NCBI GenBank assembly: GCA_001247695.2
Contig: LGRX02035479.1
Span: 1-64,000, forward strand
Reading direction: 5' to 3'
DNA: 64,000 bases
Source: Cymbomonas tetramitiformis
Taxonomy: Eukaryota > Chlorophyta > Pyramimonadophyceae > Pyramimonadales > Pyramimonadaceae
Below the pieces are notes generated by a model, which made no database searches, was not told the DNA's origin, and was given only the letters and a program-made list of their open reading frames with translations. A program made the position numbers and the translations under genes. Positions within the stretch are counted from its first letter, which is position 1. Each line of letters begins with the position of its first letter. Shown piece after piece: positions 56,177-64,000 of this stretch.

Positions 56177-59100
56177 CAAGGGTCGGAATCGATTGTTGGG
56201 ACAATTATGATTAATCGATTAAACACTATTATCACAATTACAATCGATTTGTAATTTCAATAATTAGGAATCGAATGGGTTACAGATTCCAGACAATTAC
56301 AATCGAATCGATTTTCAGCGTGCACTAATTACAAATCGAATCGATTTCGGTCGATCAGTAACCACAATCGAATCGATTTTCAATGTGCACCAATTACAAA
56401 TCGAATCGATTTCGCGAAAATGGGTACACCAATCGAATGTGTTATGATCTGCAATAACACGTTTATAACAGGTTTTGATGTTCAGTGAATAACACGTTTT
56501 GAAACCGATTGTGCCACGTAAAAATCGCTGTAACCGGTTTGGGATGTGGTTTGCTGTTGGGTCTCGGCTGCGGATCAAAATTCAAATTTGAAATGTAGCA
56601 GCTGTCAGATGAAGGATATCTGCGACGACAGGGCATCCGAGCACCCGACTACTTAAATGCATTTCCCTCCGCACACTACAGAAACTCAATACCAAACCTC
56701 ATCATCATCATGGGCAAGGCGAAACCCTCCAAGAAATCCCAGCCCGTTAAAACCAGATTGCCGCCCCTTGGCAAGGGTCCGATCAAACGCACGCCCCGCC
56801 ATGAATTCGATCACCGCGATAAGGCTGATAACATCTATGATGTTGAAACTATCATAGCCGAGCGATCAGTTAAAATCGATGGCATACCTGTCGAGGAATG
56901 GCTCATTCGCTGGAAGGGATACAATGACTCGCATGACACCTGGGAACCGATCGAGAATTTGGCGGGCCTTGAAGACGATATAGCCCAGTTTCGAAATGAG
57001 AAGGCAGAATTGCAACCACTGAAACTTGGCAAACGCAGACGTAGAACCCCAGTCAACGACTCCACCCCTGTCACTGTAGCAGCCACCCCTGCGAGTACAA
57101 GTGCAGACACCAATTCTGCGGCGGCAGTTGCTGACCCGTCAACAGTCCAAGATGATGCTACCGATGAGGAAGATGATACCACTGCCATCCTTCGACCTGC
57201 AATGCGGGGTCGCCGCACTGCAAAGGTAATGAGCTTCGTTCCTTGGTTACCTGATGTTTTGTGCTTTTGACGTGCTCGCTTTTCGACGGACTTCCCTCGT
57301 ATTTTACAGTTTCGTTGTAGTTCATCGTAGTCGATGTTTGCGTGCACCCGCCACTTTTCTTCGGCTGTTACAATTGGCCTCATACCCTTCGGTTTCTTGT
57401 GTATTGACCCGACAATTGTCCGCTCGCCGGCAGGTATGGTCTCTTTTCAACGAGATCATTTGTCCGACCACGTCGAAGCCCATCGGACTCCAGTGTGCCA
57501 TTGAGGGCTGTAGAGCGCGGCTGGCGTCCACCACCAACACGACCAACGCTCGACAACATCTCTCTCACGTTCATAAAGATCATCTGGCTGAGCTTGAGGC
57601 CGAGGAGTACGTCACTGAGAACAGTGGTGGAGCTGAGGCTGCGGCGGCGTCTACTCTGAACCCTGTGCAGTCTGTTATCAGCCATGGCGGCGCTTCCTGG
57701 CCGCCGGGCAAACGTGACACCTTGACCAAGAAGGTCGTCACCTGGCTCTGCAAACGCGCCAGGCCTTTGAGCCTGCCCGAGCAGGACACTGAGTTGAACG
57801 ATGTTCTGATGTTTGCTTCTGAAGGAGGGTACTCCATGCCCTCTGCCCACAACGTCGTCCGCCATCTCTGCTCTCTCTCTGGCAAGGTCCTTGCCAACGA
57901 TCGGCTTAAAGTATCGCATCTTCGTTCACGTCGAGTCGACCCGTCTGCTGGTACGCCTACTTTTCCTGACACAATTTCCTGACCTAATTTCATAATATCA
58001 CTGCCTGCCTGTCTATTTTTTTTGGTCATCAACACTTGTTTGTGATTCTCATTACTAACAACGAGTCTGCATGTTTGTGCGCGCAGCCGTTGATATCTGG
58101 TCCGAGAACGGTATCGCGCTCTTGGGGATTCTCCTGTACTTTTGGCCGGAAGGTGCCTCGACTCTCAGTGAGATCCTGGTTCGGGCTGTTCCGTTTGGCG
58201 ATGTCGCCCACACTGCCATTGAGATAGAGACCGCCACGAAGAAAGCCCTCGCCTTACTCGGGGTTGGCAAGTACGAGGGGTCTGTTTTTGTCGACCCCGA
58301 CGATCCTGACTTCCTTGTGGACACCGTGAAGGACTGCCTGCACAAGGCCGTCGCCGACGGTGCCAGCAACGTGCAGAAAGGCCTGGGCGGGTTCGAGCTG
58401 TCTCCTTGTCCGGCTCATGTTGGGCAACGCTGCGTGATGCAGTTTCTGAAAGTGGGTGGCATTGATCTTGTGCACAAGAAGACTAAGGGGATTGCTGCGC
58501 TCTTCCGGCGGTCCCCTCTCGGGTTGTCGTGCCTGCACAAGTGTCAATCAAAATACTCTCTTCCCAACACGCAGCCTCCCCGATCTATCCCTATCCGTTG
58601 GAACAGCATCTACCTCCAGTGGGAGTGGTTCCCTCCTCAACAAAAGGCACTTCAGATGTTCGACGTGGAGAGCCTGCAGCTCAACCTGAGCACTGACGAT
58701 TCCGGCTCCACCTACCGAGAGTTTCAGCTGGATCTTCTCGACTGGCAGCTAATTGAGCAGTCGGTGAGTTCCATGTTGTGACAAACGCCTTGTGATGAAC
58801 AAATGTGCCTTGTGATGTCTTTTTGGGTTGTAATATATCTGTTTGGACGTTACTGATATATCTGTGTGTGTGTGTCAGCTTCCCGTTTTGCGGCCCGTAT
58901 TCCACCACACCCGCATCATTCAAGGCACCAAGTACGTCACGATGTCCTTGCTTCTTCCAATGACTGCTTGGTTGATCGAGTTCGAGCTCTCCCCTTCCGT
59001 GGACATCACCTTGGCCAACAACACCATCATCGAGCACAAGGACCTATTACCCGCTGTTAAAGAGGGCCGCTCTGCGATGCACGCGGACTTTGTCAAGCGT

Positions 59101-60174
59101 TGGGTCACCGATCTCAGTGAGAGCATCTTAGAGGACTACACCGTCTCCACTTTGTTGGACCCGCGTTGGAAGAACTGGCAGTTCGATGGCTGCAACATTT
59201 TTCTGGCGGGTGAGATGACCTCAGACCGTGCTTTCGGGTACTTGCGCACTGCCTGGGTTGACTGGAAGCCAACCGTTGCCCCACTTGCTCCTGTGACCAA
59301 GCTTGTACATGATCATTACGGCGAGTCCGGCTTCATGCGCAAGAAATCTTCTGACTTTCGGCCGGCGCAAAGAACTCCCAAGGACCAATTAGATGAGTAC
59401 CTTGCCTTGCCTCAAGAACCGAATGAGGACGGCTTTGATGTTATGGCCTGGTGGAATATGAATGCTAGCAGGTTTCCAGATGTTTATCGCATGGCCCGCC
59501 AGTTTCTAGGATGCCCTGCCACTACTGCCGGGGTTGAAAGGGCTTTTAGCGCGGCTGGTAGAATGCATGATGACTTACGCAAAAACACAGATGAGGGTAC
59601 CTTAGAGCATATGCTCAGAGTTAGGATGAGTTCGGACTAGTCCTGACTCAAAGACACGCGCAGTATTATTATGATAATTTGTTTTGCCAGTTGTCTGTTG
59701 TGCCTATTTGCATGTTTGCTGTGCTTATATATTGTGCTTGTTTCAGTTGACTTATTGTAGAACCTGCCGCTTGAACTTTTGGCCTTAACACCCTGTTTGA
59801 ACTGCTTTTAGCAGTAATAACTTGTATTATCTGATAATATAACTCCTTTTAGCTGTAATAACCGGTTTGAAACAGGTTACACAATAGGTTTGCAATGTCA
59901 ACAATTAGGTACACAATGTGTTATCGATTTCAGATAACACTAATCGAATAGGTTTCACATCTGTAACAATCACAACACAATTACTTAGAGAAAATTTGAA
60001 ACACTAATCGAATCGATTTCCAACTGCCCACAATTGGGTACACAATTGATTATCAGCTTATGATAACACTAATCGAATCAGTTTAGGTACATGACAATTA
60101 GTTTGTAACCGGTTATAAAAATGTCACAATTAGTTTGTAAGAGGTTATGATTTTCAAACCGATTCCGACCCTTG
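56177..60174 (+). mobile_element. Complete hAT transposon (3998 bp)
   Basis: Terminal inverted repeats CAAGGGTCGGAATCGATTG and CAAGGGTCGGAATCGGTTTG are flanked by the 8-bp duplication GTCCACAC (56169-56176, 60175-60182), the hallmark of hAT insertion. The unoccupied site is in the repeat copy at about 60775-60800 (AAGCGTCCACACAAAGC). Subterminal regions hold many AATCGAATCGATTT and AACCGGTT motifs, as expected for transposase binding. The transposase gene appears intact, so the element may be autonomous. Confidence 0.9.
56710..59640 (+). CDS. Chromodomain-BED-hAT transposase
   Basis: Exons 56710-57225, 57434-57950, 58087-58763 and 58879-59640 (GT-AG, in frame) give 823 residues. A chromodomain (about 42-95: NIYDVETIIAERSV, EEWLIRWKGYNDSHDTWEP) is followed by a low-complexity linker, a BED zinc finger (about 173-226: CAIEGC, then H residues in RQHLSHVHKDH), the DDE core with D347 (VDIWSENG), D435 (ADGASNV), the insertion-domain CxxH (CPAH, 452-455), RWNS, and the C-terminal dimerisation region with E790 (GVERAFSAAG). 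All catalytic acids are present. BED binds the transposon ends; a chromodomain would read methylated histone tails and could steer insertion. The start is the first ATG, 51 bp downstream of a TTAAATGC context; exon 1 might alternatively be a captured host exon. Confidence 0.85.
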
Positions 60175-60374
60175 GTCCACACAAAGCATAACTCTCTAGC
60201 CCTACTACTAAACAGTCTTACTTATTGTCAGCGCTTCCATAACACTAGCTCGGCTCTGCACATATTGCCTTATATGACTGCACAGTTGGCTTGCTACCGT
60301 AACTACACAAAATCTCAAAATTTTTGATATCTCCTTCCTCTTCTCACACCTTATGCAAGCTCTTTTTCTCAACA

Positions 60375-60760
60375 TGAAAAAGACTGTTAATTACAGTTCT
60401 GACGCTATCGTACAAGAGCAAGTCCACAAATGTATATCTTTACAAGCAGAAGAATACTGTATCTTATAGATTATCTCATAACACTGCTGTTTTCGCGGTC
60501 TTAAGCGAGTCCTGGCTATTTTCGGAATCACTATTACGAAGGCAAAACAAAAATGAGCGTCTCTCTCATTCTTGCACGCCGCCCTACTTATTCTCACTAT
60601 CTCTGAACAAGTGTAACACCCGCTTATCTTTCCGTATCTCTTCACTGTCATAACTCCTCACGCGTACCGTACAGCGCGTGTCATATGTTCGTCACAGAGA
60701 CTGCTACAGCAAGTGTCACAACCCGGCTGAGGTACACGATATGCCGTGGTTTGTGACAGC
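60375..60760. other. Interior of the LTR-like repeat pair
   Basis: Only a short minus frame occurs, with no recognised domain. Near its end CACAACCCGGCTGAGG and GTGACAGC precede repeat copy 2. Confidence 0.4.
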
Positions 60761-61018
60761 TGTCGCGAACTTATGCACGAAGCGTCCACACAAAGCATAA
60801 CTCTCTAGCCCTACTACTAAACAGTCTTACTTATTGTCAGCGCTTCCATAACACTAGCTCGGCTCTGCATATGTTGCCTTATATGACTGCACAGTTGGCT
60901 TGCTACTGTAACTACACAAAATCTCAAAATTTTTGATATCTCCTTCCTCTTCTCACACCTTATGCAAGCTCTTTTTCTCAACATCCCCCATCTGTAGCTG
61001 CCACTGGTAGCACAGACA

Positions 61019-62079
61019 TTAAACAAGAGCTTGCTCAGCATCTTCTGTTGTGACACCATCCATCGCGAACTTGCCCATGCTGAAGGTAAACATACCCACT
61101 CCAGAAGCTTCTCCTCCTCGCAACATCCTGGCCCGTGTCAAAGGATTGCGAAACACCATGACCCACATGCACCTTCTGCCAATAGGCCCATGCTCTAAGT
61201 GCCCAATCACATGTAAGCGTCCAGCGTGACACAACTTACGAAAGTATTGTGCCCTGCTTTCTGTCATATCTGTCATGTAGTGCGATGGCACATGAATACA
61301 AGCCACCACTCGGCTGGCCAGCACTGCCAATGGCAACGCAATGTCCAACACTGCGAACCAGGGTGAAGTCACCACCGCGTCGCACACCCCATACTTCTCC
61401 TTCCAGGCGCGATAATTGCCCGGTTGTAAAGCATTAAGGGCTTCGTGCCATTTCAGCTGCGGGTTCCAATCATTGTTCATAACCTTCAGGTGAGGCCATT
61501 CCAGTGACATAACCTTGCCAATGACACCTGTGCCAGCCCAGGGATCCCAGACCTGTGTGATCTTCTCCCAAGTCACCTCGTGCGCCAACCGTCTGACCTC
61601 CTGAGGAACTGTCATCACCAACTCTAAGCCCCAATCCAGTTGGCTGGCAATCTTCACCTGAGCTCTGCTCAACTCACATCTCCTCTCTTCTGCACTTCCT
61701 CGGGGCTCATGGCCTGCACTGTGGACGCCTTGCGGAGACTTCTCGCGCGAGTGTGCTGTTCTGCACACTTTCTGCTCAAGATGGTACGATGGCCCTCATG
61801 CCAGAATCCTGGCATCACTTCTGTGATCACTCTGCTGAGCTCCTCCTGGTTTCCCCAAGCTACTCTGTCAGGAAGATCCCCCATGCTCCCTTCTTTCCTG
61901 AGCATCTGTCGCGACGTAAGCGCCTGCCATGGGTCTTCACGCCCCGGCTTCACTGCACGATGTGGACCCACGTCTGCAGGCAACAATACCACATCTGAGC
62001 CCAGCTTCTCTCTCAGCTGCAGCTTCATGGCAGCCATCTTCTCGACGATTGACGTACTCACCTCGGCGGCAGCTGCCAC
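61019..62079 (-). pseudogene. Methyltransferase-like gene of probable mobile origin, frameshifted
   Basis: Two overlapping frames form one protein: 61670-62079 (N-terminal, LREKLGSDVVLLPADVGPHR) and 61019-61700 (C-terminal), with a frame change near 61675. The C-terminal part has DPWAGTGVIG, like the SAM-binding motif I, and VCDAVVTSPWFAVLD, where TSPW occupies the place of the DPPY/SPPF catalytic motif of amino-methyltransferases; CMWVMVFRNP resembles a late strand. This suggests a DNA adenine-type methyltransferase, such as those carried by some eukaryotic retroelements. No ATG start is visible (GTG at 62079), and an upstream exon is possible. Neighbouring repeats and a chromodomain fragment on the same strand support a mobile origin. 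Confidence 0.5.
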
Positions 62080-62111
62080 CAGTAGTTCCGGCAGTTGGTG
62101 GGCTACTTACG

Positions 62112-62219
62112 ATGAAAAGTTCAGGGGGCAGAGGCAGTGTCATGAAATTATACAACCATCACACGATTTTCTCTTAAAAATATATAAATTAACTTTATAG
62201 TGGAGCGCCCCCTGAATTT
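62112..62219. repeat. Short inverted repeat of about 108 bp (MITE-like)
   Basis: GAAAAGTTCAGGGGGC at 62114 and its complement GCCCCCTGAATTTTC ending near 62219. The arms are about 16 bp; the middle is AT-rich. It could be a tiny MITE; the duplication is not clear. Confidence 0.45.
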
Positions 62220-63035
62220 TCGAAACACTTCGGACTTGACCGCGCTTCAAGTAAGCGGTGAAATAACCCCTTTGGGGCATTTTAAAGCAGCTCTAGCGCA
62301 GTATTTTATTTTATTTGATACTCTTTGTGGGCTTCGTCGACCATGTAGAGCCGAACCTTTTGCCCAGCAGTGCCACCGAGGCCCTCGAAGCTCCCTTCGA
62401 GTTTGTTGGATCCCTGCTCGCTCTGGTACGGCGAACCTCCTGAATCGCCCGCGACGTTCGGGAGAGGTTCCGGGAAGTTTTGGGTCGTCCCGGTTTTCAG
62501 TCTTCCGCATCCACTCTCTTCAAAGGTCTTACCCCGCCTAACGAAGTGCATACGCCTCAAAGCAGTATGACGAAATGAACAAAGTCTTTTTGTAGAGGGG
62601 TGGAGTTTTTACTGCAGAAGATGCGGAGCACTGGCCACAAAGGCAGGAAATGCGCGCAACATAACTCTCGGAGTCGATTCCTTCCAAGGCCTTGAGGGCT
62701 GGGCCCGTCGTCATGCACGCAGGGGAGTTAGGCAGAGAGCTCGAATGCGGTCGTCTTGTTTGTTTGCAGCTTATCTCATTCACACTGATCTTCGTAGAAA
62801 TTATTGTGGCAAGAGAAAACAACCAAGTTCTTGAACTTTTTCGTTTTGCCTTGACCTTTTGACGCGCGTGGTTCTGGAGGGACGTGCAAGCTCTACCACG
62901 GTGGAGTCGACTTCTGGCAAGTGGGAATCTACAACTATTCGCTTGACCGAGAGCTCGACCCTCCCCTTCTTATTCTTGTTACTTCCCCAGATTTGGAAGA
63001 ACGCGGTTAACCTCCTTGAGGGGAATCTCACAGCT
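62220..63035 (-). CDS. Possible exons of an unrecognised minus-strand gene
   Basis: Coding-like minus-strand stretches: 62880-63000 (KKGRVELSVKRIVVDSHLPE), about 62640-62730 (LKALEGIDSESYVARIS) and 62330-62520 (QNFPEPLPNVAGDSGGSPYQ, KLEGSFEGLGGTAGQKVRLY). Splice sites between them could not be fixed and no family was recognised. It may be a host gene 3' end or debris. Confidence 0.25.
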
Positions 63036-64000
63036 CTTTCAATAATTTGTTGGCAGGTACACTTTGCGTATTCAACTCAATACCGCTTCTCCTCAATGAA
63101 AAAAAGTGTAGCTTTGTCGCTGCACTTCTCCAGCGTATAATTTGTAGTGACGTTCAGTGCGACCAGCTGATAACGATGTGAGGTCATATCCATGTTTCGT
63201 TGGCTGTGCCCCTTTTGAGGGAGAAGAAAGCTGGGTGAGAAGAGAGAGACACAGATCTATTAGTAGCAACGCTTTCAAATGTACCGTTGTATCTTCCGAG
63301 AGACAAGCTGAACTGAAGTGATCAAGCTGAGATAGACTGAAACCCTTGCTCCTTTTGTAAAGAATTCAAGGCTCTAGGGTTTAGACAACAAATTCTTGCG
63401 ATAGTTGTGACCTCCGTGTGAGCAAACCATCACGACACCCTCATCCTTCCCAAACAGACCTGTGCCAGAGTAACTCGAAGCATTACCTGACCTCCATCAA
63501 ATGATATGCACCTTTCAATGGGGACCTACGGTATTTGAAAAGCAGCGGGTATCATTGAGTCTTTAAGCAACCGCCTTGTACCCCCTTAAGTGAGCGCCTT
63601 TGTTTCCAAATACCTGAAGATATGACCCTCCGAGTTCGCTTTCGCAACCGCCTTCAAATCCTTGACTCGACACATCGTCTTCTGGCGGCTTCATGCCACG
63701 TCAACGTTGTGAACGGTGGATAGGGCATTTATGTGCTTGGTCTCAGATCAACCAGCTGGTGGAAGCTACGCCTGCTGGATCGGCAGATAGCAATGCTCGG
63801 CAGGAGCTGGCAGCACTGCTGAGTTCAGTGCATTGCACGAGGTGTGCGGGGCAGCCCTTACGTACCTCCGGCCTCCCCTTTTGGGTCACTCGTCTCCTGC
63901 CCCCCTTTCCTTTCACTTTCAACACCATTGAGCGAGTTCAACTCCTTTTCATTATGCACTGCATAACATCCAGACTCCCGTACACTGTGTTTTTTCCATC
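63036..64000. other. No supported gene
   Basis: Mixed-composition sequence with only short frames on either strand. It may hold introns or 5' exons of a gene continuing beyond the window. Confidence 0.4.

Larger units (their letters stand above)
56146..60983. mobile_element. E6: short LTR-like direct-repeat pair (TRIM-like) split by hAT
   Basis: Copy 1 of a 223-bp repeat (56146-56176 plus 60183-60374) and copy 2 (60761-60983) start TGTCGCGAACTTATGCACGA and end TTTTTCTCAACA. Between them are 386 bp without a gene. TG...CA ends and size suggest a TRIM, but the expected 5-bp flanking duplication was not found. Copy 2 is the undisturbed version of the hAT target. Confidence 0.55.

Noticed and set aside
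60391..60651. Minus-strand ORF between the LTR-like repeats
   Set aside because: Short, no domain, and inside a TRIM-like interior where genes are not expected.

Overview
The window is eukaryotic nuclear DNA. Its genes carry many GT-AG introns, one gene is a full-length orthologue of the DEAD-box helicase DDX41, and the sequence is packed with retrotransposons and DNA transposons. GC-rich blocks (1-15 kb, 32.5-34.9 kb) full of intronic minisatellites alternate with AT-rich repeat islands. An N-terminal calponin-homology coiled-coil protein of microtubule type and the general style suggest a flagellate green alga (a Cymbomonas-like prasinophyte would fit), but no base here proves the species. 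There is one scaffold gap of 459 N (22948-23406).

Layout. 1-15.86 kb: one large minus-strand gene encoding a CH domain followed by proline/glycine-rich and coiled-coil segments; its 3' end lies outside the window and its introns hold at least nine minisatellites and a 206-bp-arm palindrome. 16-28 kb: a transposon island. A gag-only LTR element (19352-24942, TSD ATTCA) has a MULE-like element with about 745-bp TIRs inserted into its gag gene (10-bp TSD), plus a possible TA-flanked element. Its flanks hold two copies of an unknown ORF, one interrupted by a TTAA-flanked element. 28.06-32.45 kb: a 4.4-kb inverted duplication. 32.5-34.9 kb: GC-rich, probably coding, not recognised. 35.5-37 kb: a TIR element filled with 178-bp satellite repeats. 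37.56-40.27 kb: a GNAT-GNAT-methyltransferase fusion gene. 42-47.5 kb: a short SINE-like element split by two LTR elements inserted 16 bp apart. 49.46-53.19 kb: DDX41, ten exons. 53.84-55.74 kb: a second gag-only LTR element carrying another copy of the SINE-like element. 56.15-60.98 kb: a short LTR-like direct-repeat pair split by a complete hAT transposon whose transposase starts with a chromodomain. 61.0-62.1 kb: a frameshifted methyltransferase-like gene of probable mobile origin. 62.2-64 kb: possible exons only.

The most informative feature is the nesting. Several insertions can be proved from the window alone because the unoccupied target, or the reading frame restored by removing the insertion, is also present. 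None of the LTR elements shows a reverse transcriptase or integrase; they encode only Gag or nothing, so they would depend on a partner elsewhere in the genome. Two of them (E1, E4) carry GGTTAT(G/C)GG next to the LTR, which resembles the copia-type half-tRNA initiator-Met primer site.
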